Assembly (NCBI GenBank): GCA_025963715.1
Contig: JAOQAG010000008.1
Location: 149,907 to 213,906, forward strand
DNA length: 64,000 nucleotides
Source: Bacteroidota bacterium
GTDB lineage: Bacteria; Bacteroidota; Bacteroidia; 2-12-FULL-35-15
Direction of reading: 5' to 3'
The position numbers and the translations under genes were made by a program. Below, piece after piece: positions 34,351 to 44,451 of this stretch (position 1 is its first letter; the number at the start of each line of letters is the position of its first letter). The notes beneath the pieces were generated by a model, which was not told the DNA's origin, did not search any database, and saw only the letters and a program-made list of their open reading frames with translations.

Positions 34351-35736
34351 TTATTCTGCATACCAAACCGCTTGGCTGATAGATGGTACCGGCGCATTAG
34401 GGTTTCCGGAACGCTCCTGCAACGAAGTTGGCATCCGCTTAGGAATAAAGCTTACCAATCCATTAGGGTTGACTGTCAATGCCGGGAAACCAGTTCTTCT
34501 GTAATCGGAATATGATTCGATCGGATTCGCAAACATGGCTTTCCATTTTTCGAGGATCACGGTATGCAGATCGGTGTTAGCTCCCGTGTAAATTGCAATA
34601 GAGCTACCATCATTAGCACCACCGGTTACTTCCTGTACAGATGCCATAATTGCATTGTTCAGCGATGTAAATGCTGTTCCATCTCCCAAACGTGCTTTTG
34701 CTTCTGCTTCCAAAAATAAAGCTTCTGCATAACTTACCATAGGAAGTTGTTTTGCGCCATTTGTATAACCCTGGTCATCAAATCCACCTACATAAGGCCC
34801 CCAGCTTGAAACATTAGCATCTGAATTCCCTATTATATTACCAGTAGCAATTCCAACACCCGTTGTATCAAAATAATAAGGAGTACGCGGATCTGTCATG
34901 TTACCCATTGAATCGATCAATGTTTGATTAGCTACAATATAACCATATCTGTTATCCAGGAAAGACGCCCATTGATTACCTTCCGAAGCACCCGCTCCGT
35001 GAATGGTATAACAATTATCATCATTGCTTGCTATCCCGTTTGTAAGATCTGTAAGCACAACAGTTGCATCAAATCCTGCTTTTTTGCTTAAGCGCATGTA
35101 ATAGCGTGCTTTTAATGTCCAGGCAATTTTCGTCCATGCAGCTACATCACCGTTAAAAACAAAATCATTGGTACCCGGTGATATGTGATTATTTGTATTT
35201 GCAAGATCGGCAATAGCACCATCCAATAATGTCTGGATCGAATTCAATACATTCTGCTGCGGATCAAAATGCGGTGTGTAATTTCCGGATGCTCCCTGAA
35301 AAGCTTCTGAATACGGGCAATCACCCCACATGTCGGTGGTCATCCCCAGGTTCATTGCCATTAATACCCTGGCAATTCCCCTGTAATTCGGGTTTTGATC
35401 ACCGCCATACGTGTCTATTAATAATTTACAGTTAAGCATGGTTGGATACAATGTATTCCAGTAATTATCCATATCGCTTTCCAGCAATGAATACTGCTCT
35501 GGCTGCACCATTTGCCCGGCTACGCCGGAGCTGTTTTGCATCAGGATAGAAGCAATTCTTACCGTTCCGCCTTCCTGGCTGTTAAAAGTCCCTACCTCAC
35601 AGGCAGAAAGCATAGAAGCTGCAGTTGCTGTAATCGGCTGATTTGGGCTTGTATATAAATCGTCTCCTTTACGGCAGGAAACTAATCCTGCAACTAAAAG
35701 TGCGACTCCGATTATTATTTTTGATTGATTTTTCAT
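34351..35736 (-). CDS. SusD/RagB-family nutrient-binding outer-membrane lipoprotein
   Basis: A 461-residue surface lipoprotein that caps its SusC partner and binds the incoming nutrient. The signal ends in LVAGLVSC (Cys21). The helical SusD-like fold is recognised from IARVLMAMNLGMTTDMWGD, AWTLKARYYMRLSKK and YAEALFLEAEAKARLG, and it belongs to the SusD-like_2 type. I chose the ATG at 35736; the longer frame starts inside the intergenic spacer. It lies 52 bp after the susC-like stop, as a susCD operon. Confidence 0.92.
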   Translation of the reverse strand: MKNQSKIIIGVALLVAGLVSCRKGDDLYTSPNQPITATAASMLSACEVGTFNSQEGGTVRIASILMQNSSGVAGQMVQPEQYSLLESDMDNYWNTLYPTMLNCKLLIDTYGGDQNPNYRGIARVLMAMNLGMTTDMWGDCPYSEAFQGASGNYTPHFDPQQNVLNSIQTLLDGAIADLANTNNHISPGTNDFVFNGDVAAWTKIAWTLKARYYMRLSKKAGFDATVVLTDLTNGIASNDDNCYTIHGAGASEGNQWASFLDNRYGYIVANQTLIDSMGNMTDPRTPYYFDTTGVGIATGNIIGNSDANVSSWGPYVGGFDDQGYTNGAKQLPMVSYAEALFLEAEAKARLGDGTAFTSLNNAIMASVQEVTGGANDGSSIAIYTGANTDLHTVILEKWKAMFANPIESYSDYRRTGFPALTVNPNGLVSFIPKRMPTSLQERSGNPNAPVPSISQAVWYAE

Positions 35737-35788
35737 GTTAAATTTTTTTACAAATTTTTTATAGTTCAAAATTGAATTTTCTCTTCTA

Positions 35789-38700
35789 TTAAATACCAAA
35801 TTTCACGTTAAACATCACTGATTTGGTTCCCGGATTATTAAAATAATCAAATCCTTTAATATTTGAGCCTGCACCTGTTAAGCTGGTTTCAGGATCAACA
35901 CCTGTATATTTGGTAAACAACAGCAGGTTTCTTCCGCTGGCACCAACTTCTACAAATTTGAACACATATTTTTTTGTTCCTTTTGTTAAATCAAAACGGT
36001 AGCTCAGGCTTACAGAACGTAATCTAACCCAGCTTCCATCCTGGATCGAGTTTTCATCCGCTCCGTTTTGTCCTTTGTAATAGGTAAAATAATCAGCATT
36101 GGAACCATCATAACCGATCAGGTTGGTTGTATGCGCCTGGCCTGCATTTGGTGTTCCTTCATCGTACACGCCATTAATCGCATACGTTGAATTTCTGTCA
36201 ACAGTAGCTGCTGATTTTCCTTTTGTATTCAAGCTTTGTTCCGTCCCGTTCCAGATGTCGCCACCTTTGCGGATGTCCCATAAAAAGCCAAATGTCCATG
36301 CTTTGTAAGTAAATGTATTGTTGATGTTCATCAACCATTTTGGATTTGGATTACCAACAACCGTAGAGGTAGCATTCATTTGCGGAAGGCCATCTGCATC
36401 CAGTAATAAGTCGCCGTTACCATTACGTTTCCACGATGTTCCGTAGAACACACCGAAAGGTTGTCCAACAATCGCATAAGAGCTTAAGCCGCCGAATCCA
36501 ACTTCATAATTAAATTGTTGAACGCCATCAGCTAAATAAGTTACTTCATTTTTGTTATGTGACCAGCCTACCATGATATTCCAGTCGAAGTTTTTTGTCT
36601 TGATCGGGTCACCGCCTATAGCCAGCTCAATACCTTTATTGGTCATTGTTCCTGCATTTACATAACGTGCAAGGTAACCGGACGATGCTGCAACCGGTTG
36701 AGGCAGCAACAGGTCTTTTGATGTTTCCTGGTAATACGTAAAATCAACAGTTAAGCGATTGGTGAAAAAACTCAGGTTTGTTCCTACTTCCACATCCGAA
36801 ACTACTTCCGGGCGAAGAGATGCATTTCCTAAAGTAGTGGATTGATTTAATCCTGCCTGCCCTAAATAAGGAAGGGTATTTCCATTGGAATATCCATCTG
36901 TAAAGAAAGGAACAGAATAATATGTTTTGTCAGAATAAAGCGGTGGTGCAATACCTACGTTTGCATACGCTGCTCTGATCTTACCAAAGCTAAACCATTT
37001 TGGTAATTTGAATGCTTCCGTGAACACCCATGATAAATCGGCTTTTGGATAGAAATAAGATTTTCCATTTTTTCCATAAGCGGTATTCCATTCATTTCTA
37101 CCTGTTAAATTCAAGTATAACATGCGCTTAAAATTAAGCGTTGCATCCAGGTAAACTGCATTTGTTTTTTGGTAGGATTGCTCGTCGCTGCTGTATAATT
37201 CGGCAGCATTGCTCAGGTTATAAAAATTTGGTACTGTAAGCGTACGGCCCCTGGCAAAGATAGAAGCAGATTGTTCGTATCTGAAATTGTAACCAAGTAA
37301 GGCGTCCAATCCAAAGTTTTTACCAAGATCAGTATTGTATTTTACAATCAGATCCGAGTTTAAATTTCTGTATTGAAGCGATGAATTGTTTACCTGCCCT
37401 GATCCATCTCCGGCATCATTACCATAAGAAGATACTGCATACACCTGTTGTGTAGTGGTATTGTACATATCTGTACCAACTTTCCAGGTTGCCGACAAGT
37501 TTTTTAATGGTTTGTAATCAAGGAAAACGTTTCCGATCATACGGTTTGTTTCATCCGTGTACGGGTTTTTATAGGCCGAATACAAAGGGTTATCATAACC
37601 GTCGAAGTATACATTCTGAGTTCCGTCGTTGTGTGCATAATTACGGATATCAAAATCTACAGGGGTACGCGTAAGTGTTAACATGGTACCTGCTGTATTA
37701 GATCCGTTCTGAACCCTGACTGCAGCTGTATTTGAATAATCTACAGTACCACCGGCAGAAAACTGATCATTGATCTTTGTATCGGCAGTTAAACGTGCTG
37801 TTGTTCTTTTTAAGCTGGAATTAGGAACGATCCCTGTCTGGTTGGTATTACCAACAGACAAACGCAGGGCAGAATTTTCGGTACCGCCGTAAATAGCAAC
37901 GTTATTAGTATAGGTATAACCTGTTTTAAAAAAATCGTCATAAGGATTGCGTGGAGTTGCAGCAATTTCACCCCAACTGTTAGAAGATTGTCTGGTGGCA
38001 ACGCCATTGCTTCCCTGTCCATAAACTTCCTGTAATTTAGGAAGCTGGCTTACTTTATCAATATTTACAGAAGAGCTGAATGTGGCACCGAAATTTTTAC
38101 CGGCTTTTCCTCTTTTAGTGGTATAAACGATAGCGCCGTTTGCCGCTGATGAGCCGTATAATGCCGCAGCAGCTGGCCCTTTCAGGATACTTACAGATTC
38201 AATATCATCAGGGTTGATATCCAATGCCCTGTTTGATTCGTTGATCCCCGCAAGGTTTACGTTGAAAGGTGCATCGCCTGCTGTAGGAACATTCGTGGAG
38301 TTATCCATGATCACACCATCAATAACAATGATCGGCTGATTAGGTCCTGAAAAATCGGTAGGCCCGCGAAGCGTTACTTTTGTAGATGCTCCCGGCGTTC
38401 CGCCCGAACCAACTACTTCCAGCCCCGGTGCTTTTGCAGCAAGTCCTTCAATAATGTTGGCTTCGCCTGATCTGCGCACATCGTCGCCGCTTACTTCAGA
38501 TACAGAATAACCCAATGATTTTTTCTCTTTGGAAACCCCCAAAGCAGTTATTACTGTTTCTTTTAACATGGTAGTGTTCAGTACAAATGCAATATCGATC
38601 ACATCTTTGTCTGCCGGAACTACCTGCGTGACATATCCAATAGAAGATATGATCAGCTTTTTCCCTTCTCCCTCAACAGTAAGGGAATAATGCCCGCTTA

Positions 38701-38869
38701 AATCCGTAGTGGTACCATTGGTGGTGCCTTCTACTAAAATTGTTACTCCGGGAAGTGTTTCATTGGTTTGGGAATCCTTTATGGTTCCCTGGATTACTCT
38801 GCCCTGCGCAAAAACAGCAGCTTGTAGCAGAATAAACATTACTGTGCATAGTAAGTTTGTTCTTTTCAT
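35789..38869 (-). CDS. SusC/RagA-family TonB-linked outer-membrane protein
   Basis: A 1026-residue TonB-dependent importer. Order: signal peptide (to AVFAQ), a CarboxypepD_reg-like domain (about 24-100; GTIKDSQTNETLPGVTI), plug domain with LAAKAPGLEV and VTLRGPTDF, then a 22-strand-type barrel ending in MFNVKFGI with the C-terminal aromatic pattern. SusC proteins import glycans, peptides or other solutes with TonB energy. No glycoside hydrolase, sulfatase, peptidase or ECF/anti-sigma gene is adjacent, so the substrate cannot be guessed. Confidence 0.95.
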   Translation of the reverse strand: MKRTNLLCTVMFILLQAAVFAQGRVIQGTIKDSQTNETLPGVTILVEGTTNGTTTDLSGHYSLTVEGEGKKLIISSIGYVTQVVPADKDVIDIAFVLNTTMLKETVITALGVSKEKKSLGYSVSEVSGDDVRRSGEANIIEGLAAKAPGLEVVGSGGTPGASTKVTLRGPTDFSGPNQPIIVIDGVIMDNSTNVPTAGDAPFNVNLAGINESNRALDINPDDIESVSILKGPAAAALYGSSAANGAIVYTTKRGKAGKNFGATFSSSVNIDKVSQLPKLQEVYGQGSNGVATRQSSNSWGEIAATPRNPYDDFFKTGYTYTNNVAIYGGTENSALRLSVGNTNQTGIVPNSSLKRTTARLTADTKINDQFSAGGTVDYSNTAAVRVQNGSNTAGTMLTLTRTPVDFDIRNYAHNDGTQNVYFDGYDNPLYSAYKNPYTDETNRMIGNVFLDYKPLKNLSATWKVGTDMYNTTTQQVYAVSSYGNDAGDGSGQVNNSSLQYRNLNSDLIVKYNTDLGKNFGLDALLGYNFRYEQSASIFARGRTLTVPNFYNLSNAAELYSSDEQSYQKTNAVYLDATLNFKRMLYLNLTGRNEWNTAYGKNGKSYFYPKADLSWVFTEAFKLPKWFSFGKIRAAYANVGIAPPLYSDKTYYSVPFFTDGYSNGNTLPYLGQAGLNQSTTLGNASLRPEVVSDVEVGTNLSFFTNRLTVDFTYYQETSKDLLLPQPVAASSGYLARYVNAGTMTNKGIELAIGGDPIKTKNFDWNIMVGWSHNKNEVTYLADGVQQFNYEVGFGGLSSYAIVGQPFGVFYGTSWKRNGNGDLLLDADGLPQMNATSTVVGNPNPKWLMNINNTFTYKAWTFGFLWDIRKGGDIWNGTEQSLNTKGKSAATVDRNSTYAINGVYDEGTPNAGQAHTTNLIGYDGSNADYFTYYKGQNGADENSIQDGSWVRLRSVSLSYRFDLTKGTKKYVFKFVEVGASGRNLLLFTKYTGVDPETSLTGAGSNIKGFDYFNNPGTKSVMFNVKFGI

Positions 38870-39199
38870 TTTTATGTAGCATTTAAATTAGAATTGTGAA
38901 AGTAGACTATCGTTTTGTTAAATTCAAGTTAAAAAACGCCCGTTTTAAGGTTTCGGATTTGAGGTAAGAAGGGTTAAAATTGCGGAAAGAAATATGCCAA
39001 CATGATATAAATTATTCATTTTCAACACATAAGGTACGGTGTCTTTTTTAAAATAAATTGAAAATGGAGCATATAAATACTAATCCCAACGATTAAAATC
39101 GTTAGCTGATTTTTTTACATCTTCAGAATTCATTCAGAAATAGAAAAGGAGCGATCCTTGAATCGCTCCTTAAAAAATTAGTTTTTATTTTTAATTGAA
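38870..39199. other. Intergenic region upstream of the susC-like gene
   Basis: Holds the presumed susC promoter (only the weak -7 match TACTTTC found, at about 38900 on the minus strand). A 10-bp hairpin AAGGAGCGAT/ATCGCTCCTT (39146-39171) may be the terminator of the odhB transcript. No coding potential was recognised. Confidence 0.5.
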
Positions 39200-39400
39200 A
39201 TCGGAAAGTTTATACCAAGCTTATAACTATTTGAATTGAAAAAATCTTAATTTTTTGCGTCATTGCGAGGGCTTTTCGCCCGAAGCAATCTCATTCTAGT
39301 TCATAATCTGGTGTGAGATTGCTTCGGGCGAAAAGCCCTCGCAATGACGTTCTTAAAATAATTTCTTTTTCATGGTGCAAAGTTCCGGAAACTCACTTAT
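39200..39400. repeat. ~200-bp element with perfect 36-bp inverted arms (family C, copy 2)
   Basis: The arms 39258-39293 and 39314-39349 are identical to those of copy 1 (16428-16520). The flanks AGTTTATACCAAGC (left) and TTCTTAAA...AAAGTTCC (right) match copy 1 in the same orientation. The 20-base loop (39294-39313) matches the reverse complement of the copy 1 loop. It lies between the susC-like gene and odhB. Confidence 0.9.
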
Positions 39401-39407
39401 TTTTTAT

Positions 39408-40688
39408 TTACAACCCCAGAACGATCTCATTCGGATCTTTTCCTCCGAACAACATTTTTACAGGATTTTCCAGCATCTCTTTTACTTTCACTAAAAAGCC
39501 AACCGACTCACGTCCGTCAATGACGCGGTGATCGTAGGATAATGCAACATACATCATCGGGCGGATCACCACTTGTCCGTTTACAGCCACCGGGCGTTCC
39601 ACTACATTGTGCATCCCCAGGATAGCGCTTTGCGGCGGGTTAATGATCGGCGTGCTCATCATGGAACCAAACACGCCACCATTGGTGATCGTAAAAGTTC
39701 CGCCGCTCATATCTTCCAGTGTAATTTTATTATCGCGTGCTTTCAATGCTAAATTTTTGATCGCCGTTTCTATCTCCGCAAGGCCCATTTGCTCTGCGTT
39801 ACGCACAACAGGCACCACTAACCCTTTTGGTGCGCTTACCGCGATGCCGATGTCTGCATATTTATGATATACAATTTCTTCTCCGTCGATCATGGCATTT
39901 ACAGCCGGGAACAGGTTTAATGCTTCGGTTACGGCTTTGGTGAAAAAACTCATGAAACCTAAATTGGTTCCGTATACTTCTTTGAATTTGTCTTTGTATT
40001 TAGCGCGCATGGCATAGATCGCGCTCATGTCTACTTCATTAAAAGTAGTAAGCATGGCCGTTTCATTTTTCACAGCAACCAAACGCTGTGCTAATTTTTT
40101 ACGCAACGGACTCATCTTGCTGCGATCAGTATCACGTGTGCCACCCCAGCCTTGTGTTGCAGAAGAATCAAATCCGGCAGCAAGCGTGTTCAACACATCG
40201 CCTTTGGTAATGCGGCCATCTTTACCGGTTGCTGCCACTTTATTTGCAGGAACTTTATTTTCGTCCATCAGCTTTTTAGCAGAAGGCGAAGGAACGCCGT
40301 TTGCGTAAGAGTCTTTAGTCGTTTGTACGGAGTCTTTAGCTGTGTTCTCTTTAGCAGTAGTAACGACTTTTACTTCTTCTTTCTTTTCAGGTTGAGCTTT
40401 TTTGTCCTCAGACTTTGGACTAACTACTTCGGACTTTTTCTCGCCTTTCGCGCTGGTATCTATCGAGCAGATCACTTGCCCTACTTTTACGGTATCGCCT
40501 TCGGCAGCTAATAATTTTATTGCACCGGCTTCCTCTGCATTGATCGTCAGGGTTGCTTTGTCAGAGTCGATCTCTGCTACTTCTTCATCTTTCTCTACAA
40601 AATCACCTTCTTTTTTTAACCAGCGTGCAATCACTACTTCTGTAATGGATTCACCCGGACTCGGTACTTTCATTTCTACTATTGCCAT
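39408..40688 (-). CDS. odhB: 2-oxoglutarate dehydrogenase E2, dihydrolipoamide succinyltransferase
   Basis: E2 core of the 2-oxoglutarate dehydrogenase complex; transfers succinyl from E1 to CoA through a lipoyl arm. It has 426 residues: lipoyl domain (1-77, lipoylated Lys44 in DSDKATL), a flexible Lys/Glu/Thr-rich linker, E1/E3-binding domain (about 130-165, [15 protein letters not shown]) and catalytic domain with the active-site DHRVIDG (386-392). It lies 69 bp downstream of sucA on the same strand. No E3 (lpd) gene is in the window. Confidence 0.96.
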   Translation of the reverse strand: MAIVEMKVPSPGESITEVVIARWLKKEGDFVEKDEEVAEIDSDKATLTINAEEAGAIKLLAAEGDTVKVGQVICSIDTSAKGEKKSEVVSPKSEDKKAQPEKKEEVKVVTTAKENTAKDSVQTTKDSYANGVPSPSAKKLMDENKVPANKVAATGKDGRITKGDVLNTLAAGFDSSATQGWGGTRDTDRSKMSPLRKKLAQRLVAVKNETAMLTTFNEVDMSAIYAMRAKYKDKFKEVYGTNLGFMSFFTKAVTEALNLFPAVNAMIDGEEIVYHKYADIGIAVSAPKGLVVPVVRNAEQMGLAEIETAIKNLALKARDNKITLEDMSGGTFTITNGGVFGSMMSTPIINPPQSAILGMHNVVERPVAVNGQVVIRPMMYVALSYDHRVIDGRESVGFLVKVKEMLENPVKMLFGGKDPNEIVLGL

Positions 40689-40757
40689 ATTTTATTTTGT
40701 TATTAAGGATTTAGGATTTGTATTCAGGAAATCCCAAATCCTAATTCCTTAATTATT

Positions 40758-43508
40758 TTATTTAGTTACTAATTGTTTTACTATTACCACTTTATCAACG
40801 ATCGCTTGCTGTTGTTCGGCATGCGATTTTGAGAAACCGGTTGCGGGGCTTGCATTTTCTGCACGGCCAATGTATTTTAATTTGATGTTCTCAGTTTCAG
40901 GGTATTTGGTGAACATGCGCATTACGTGTGCCCATGCGCCCATATTTTCGGGCTCTTCCTGTGCCCAGATGTATTCTGTTGCACCTTTGTATTTATCCAG
41001 AATTACTTTGATCTGTTTGATCGGGAAGGGGTACAATTGCTCCATGCGTACAATGGCAATATCATCTGCACTATTTTTTGTTTTTGCTTCGATCAGGTCA
41101 TAATAAATTTTACCGGAGCAGAACACTACTTTTTTTACTGACTTAGCAGTTGCTGTTGCGTCGTCGATCATTTCCAGGAAACCACCGCTTGTAAAATCTT
41201 TAACAGACGAAACACAGCTTGGATAACGCAATAATTTTTTAGGTGTAAAGCAGATCAATGGCTTGCGGAAATCGCGTTTGATCTGGCGGCGCAATACATG
41301 GAACTGGTTTGCCGGTGTTGTACAATTCACTACCTGCATGTTGTTTCCTGCGCATTGCTGTAAGAAACGTTCTACGCGTGCACTGGAGTGTTCCGGACCT
41401 TGTCCTTCGTAACCGTGCGGTAATAACATTACCAGGCCGTTCATTCTTCTCCATTTCGCTTCCCCGGATGTGATGAACTGATCGATCATGATCTGCGCAC
41501 CGTTAAAGAAATCGCCGAACTGTGCTTCCCAGATAGTTAATGTATTTGGTGTTGTTAAGGCATAACCGAATTCGAAACCAAGCACACCGTACTCGGATAA
41601 TAATGAATTGTAAATGCTTAAACTTCCTTTTGCACCAAAATTATTCAATGGTGTGTATTCTACTTCCGAATCTTCAAATTTTACAACAGCGTGGCGGTGC
41701 GAAAATGTTCCGCGCTCCACATCCTGCCCGCTAAAACGCACATTGTGCCCTTCGCTCATCAGTGTTGCATATCCCATCAGCTCACCCATCGCCCAATCGT
41801 ATGTATCATTGGTGATCATGGCTGCGCGATCGTCATACACTTTCTGGATCTTGTTAAAGAATTTTTTATCCTTTGGCAATTCCACTGTTTTTTTAGCAAT
41901 GGCTAAAAAGTCTTTTTTATCAAAGGATGTATCCGGCGATTGATCAAATGCAGTATCCTCCGCCATTTTTATTCCTTTCCATTGTCCTTCCAGGAAAGAA
42001 GTAATTTTTGCTTTCTCGGTTTGTTTTGCTTCATCCAGTTTTTCCTGCAACAGATTTTTAAAATCCGTTTCCATTTGTTTTGCTGTTTCTGCAGAAATGG
42101 ATCCTTCAGCTAATAATTGTTTCGTGTAGATCTCCCTGGAATTAGGATGTGTAGCAATTGCTTTGTACAACAATGGTTGTGTGAAACGAGGCTCATCGCC
42201 TTCGTTATGCCCGTATTTGCGGTAACACAATACATCAATAAATACATCGCGGTTAAAGGTCTGGCGAAATTCCATCGCCAAACGGGAAACATATACCAGC
42301 GCTTCCACATCATCTCCGTTCACGTGGAATACCGGTGAAAGCACCACTTTGGCAACATCCGTACAATACGTGCTGGAGCGGCCATCCAGGTAATTGGTAG
42401 TAAATCCAACCTGGTTATTAATTACAATGTGAATGGTTCCGCCGGTTTTAAATCCGTCGAGCTGACTCATTTGCAATACTTCATACACGATGCCTTGTCC
42501 CGCCAATGCAGCATCTCCGTGGATGATGATCGGGCAGGCTTTATTCAGATCGCCGCCGTGCATGTTATCAATTTTTGCACGCACAATACCTTCCACTACA
42601 GGGTTTACCGCTTCTAAGTGAGATGGGTTTGGTGTTAAGCTCAAATGCACCTGTTTACCGTTGTTGGATTTCAGATCGCTTGAATAGCCCATGTGGTATT
42701 TCACATCGCCATCAAATACTGAATCTTCAGACGGACGGCCTTCAAATTCGGTAAAAATATCTTTGTAGGTTTTATTTAAAATATTGGTAAGTACGTTCAA
42801 TCTTCCGCGATGTGCCATCCCGATCACAAAATCCTGGATACCCATGTCGGCGCCTTTTTCACATACTGCATCCAATGCAGGAATGGTTCCTTCGGCACCT
42901 TCGAGTGAAAAGCGTTTTTGTCCCACAAATTTAGTATGCAGGAAATTTTCAAACAACACCGCCTGGTTCAATTTATTGAGGATGATCTTTTTTTCATCCA
43001 GCGAAAATTTCGGTGTGTTTTTGCTGCTTTCCATTTTATCCTGCAGCCAGTTGATGATCTCGGGTGTGCGGATATACATGTATTCGGCGCCAATCGACTG
43101 GCAATAGGTTTGATCCAGGTGCGCGATGATGTCTTTTAATTTTGCAGCACCGATCCCGATCTGTGTTCCTGCCTGGAAAACGGTTTCCAGATCTGCTTCG
43201 GTCAAGCCGAAATTTTCAATATCCAATGTTGGGAAATAATGGCGGCGTTCGCGAACAGGATTGGTTTTGGTGAATAAATGTCCGCGTGAACGGTAGGCAC
43301 TGACAAGGCTCAATACATCAAATTCTTTTTTCACATTTTGCGGAATTTCTGCGGAACCTGCACTGTCGTAACTCTGACGTGCAAATTCAAAACCGGCAAA
43401 AAACTGGCGCCAGTCGGCTTCTACCGAATTATTATCTTTTAAATATTGTTGAAACAATGCTTCGATTGCCACAACATCTCCATTACCTAAATATGAAAAC
43501 TTGTCCAT
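40758..43508 (-). CDS. sucA: 2-oxoglutarate dehydrogenase E1 component
   Basis: Thiamine-diphosphate-dependent decarboxylase of the TCA cycle. It has 916 residues from the chosen start. The N-terminal region has MDKFSYLGNGDVVAIEALFQ; the ThDP domain has GMAHRGRLNVL, HGDAALAGQG and NNQVGFTT. The C-terminal domain ends in WAQEEPENMGAWAHV and SPATGFSKSHAEQQ. I chose the ATG at 43508 because the longer starts (TTG 43538, ATG 43535) overlap or abut a -7 element at 43536-43543. It forms an operon with odhB. Confidence 0.95.
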   Translation of the reverse strand: MDKFSYLGNGDVVAIEALFQQYLKDNNSVEADWRQFFAGFEFARQSYDSAGSAEIPQNVKKEFDVLSLVSAYRSRGHLFTKTNPVRERRHYFPTLDIENFGLTEADLETVFQAGTQIGIGAAKLKDIIAHLDQTYCQSIGAEYMYIRTPEIINWLQDKMESSKNTPKFSLDEKKIILNKLNQAVLFENFLHTKFVGQKRFSLEGAEGTIPALDAVCEKGADMGIQDFVIGMAHRGRLNVLTNILNKTYKDIFTEFEGRPSEDSVFDGDVKYHMGYSSDLKSNNGKQVHLSLTPNPSHLEAVNPVVEGIVRAKIDNMHGGDLNKACPIIIHGDAALAGQGIVYEVLQMSQLDGFKTGGTIHIVINNQVGFTTNYLDGRSSTYCTDVAKVVLSPVFHVNGDDVEALVYVSRLAMEFRQTFNRDVFIDVLCYRKYGHNEGDEPRFTQPLLYKAIATHPNSREIYTKQLLAEGSISAETAKQMETDFKNLLQEKLDEAKQTEKAKITSFLEGQWKGIKMAEDTAFDQSPDTSFDKKDFLAIAKKTVELPKDKKFFNKIQKVYDDRAAMITNDTYDWAMGELMGYATLMSEGHNVRFSGQDVERGTFSHRHAVVKFEDSEVEYTPLNNFGAKGSLSIYNSLLSEYGVLGFEFGYALTTPNTLTIWEAQFGDFFNGAQIMIDQFITSGEAKWRRMNGLVMLLPHGYEGQGPEHSSARVERFLQQCAGNNMQVVNCTTPANQFHVLRRQIKRDFRKPLICFTPKKLLRYPSCVSSVKDFTSGGFLEMIDDATATAKSVKKVVFCSGKIYYDLIEAKTKNSADDIAIVRMEQLYPFPIKQIKVILDKYKGATEYIWAQEEPENMGAWAHVMRMFTKYPETENIKLKYIGRAENASPATGFSKSHAEQQQAIVDKVVIVKQLVTK

Positions 43509-43535
43509 AACCTTGATTTTCTCTGTTTGAGGCAT

Positions 43536-43543
43536 CAAATTTA
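43536..43543 (-). promoter_or_regulatory. -7 element of sucA-odhB
   Basis: On the minus strand TAAATTTG matches TANNTTTG. It ends 27 bp before the preferred ATG (43508) and would make upstream starts untranslatable. Confidence 0.55.
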
Positions 43544-43615
43544 CGATTTTTCGACGAAAATGGGAAGGAAAAAAGCGGATAATTTAAGTGTGGTGAACGC
43601 GGAGATTTAAGTGGT

Positions 43616-43828
43616 TTTAACCGCAGAGAGCGCAAAGGAGGCTCGGAGGACGCGAAGACTTTGGTTTGCTGAGTGTTTTCTGCGTGTGTTTTCTCGCAAA
43701 GACGCAAAGGGCGCAAAGGCTGTGTGTTTCCTGTATACTGTTTCTTGCAGAGGCGCGGAGATCGCAGAGGCTTTGTTTGTCCTGTGTATTTTCTATGTGT
43801 TTTTGAGGCTTCGCTTTCGCGGAGATGA
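43616..43828. repeat. CGCAGAGACGCGGAG-type repeat block, copy 1
   Basis: A GC-rich patchwork of CGCAGAG, CGCAAAGACGCAAAG and CGCGGAGATCGCAGAGG words alternating with TGTGTTTTCTGTGTG-type stretches and ending in GAGGCTTCGCTTTCGCGGAG. A second block of the same order is at 44253-44418. Short frames through it on both strands are not believable genes. It fills most of the gap upstream of sucA. Confidence 0.75.
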
Positions 43829-43887
43829 AGCTCATAATCGTTTACTTTCTGCGCACAGTCCAATTACTAAATACTTGAGACTAAAGA

Positions 43888-44241
43888 CTACCTACTACTG
43901 TAGTGATTGCGGATCACTACTTTTTGCAATTCGCGTTTGATGATCAGATCGGTGACGATCTCCGAAAAGGATTCGGAGGAATTTTCATTGATCGCTTTTT
44001 TGACCTGCTCGTCGCTTACATCAATCCGGTAAAGGATTCCCATGAATTTGGAATGGTTGGAATCGATGAGCTTTTTGATGTGCGGCTCTATTTGTTCGAA
44101 TAATTCTTCATAGGCATTGTAAGCATTTCCTGAAAACTTCACTTCCAGTCCGAACATATCAAAATCCTTGATGATCTGCAAAGCGGTTGCTTTTACAAGA
44201 TCAAGACGGTTGAAATATTTGGAAATGTCGGTAAGGTTCAT
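43888..44241 (-). CDS. Conserved-looking helical protein, unknown function
   Basis: A 117-residue soluble, mostly helical protein (MNLTDISKYFNRLDLVKATA ... SGNAYNAYEELFEQIEPHI ... FSEIVTDLIIKRELQKVV). It has no signal, TM or Cys motif. Codon use looks normal and the product is free of repeat-derived sequence. It is bracketed on both sides by matching GC-rich repeat blocks. Family not recognised. Confidence 0.65.
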   Translation of the reverse strand: MNLTDISKYFNRLDLVKATALQIIKDFDMFGLEVKFSGNAYNAYEELFEQIEPHIKKLIDSNHSKFMGILYRIDVSDEQVKKAINENSSESFSEIVTDLIIKRELQKVVIRNHYSSR

Positions 44242-44252
44242 GGCTCAGTTTT

Positions 44253-44418
44253 TAACCGCAGAGAACGCGAAGGAGGCGCAAAGGTCGCGGAGGATATTGT
44301 TTGTTGCTGTGTGTTTTCGGTGTGTTGTTTTCTCGCAGAGACGCGGAGATCGCTGAGGTTTTATCCATGCTGTGTGTTTTTTGTATGTTTTTGAGGCTGC
44401 GCTTTCGCGGAGTTGTGA
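44253..44418. repeat. CGCAGAGACGCGGAG-type repeat block, copy 2
   Basis: Parallels copy 1: AACCGCAGAGAACGCGAAGG at the left, CTCGCAGAGACGCGGAGATC in the middle, TTTTTGAGGCTGCGCTTTCG at the right. Same orientation as copy 1. It separates the 117-residue gene from the ferredoxin-like gene. Confidence 0.75.
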
Positions 44419-44451
44419 TATACACACAGACTAAACACTAGCGACTAATTA

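Noticed and set aside
43483-43863. Open frame of 126 codons on the minus strand (and 109 codons on the plus strand)
   Set aside because: Composed of the CGCAGAG-type repeat block; the product is a repeated Arg/Ser/Leu-rich string with no protein-like pattern.
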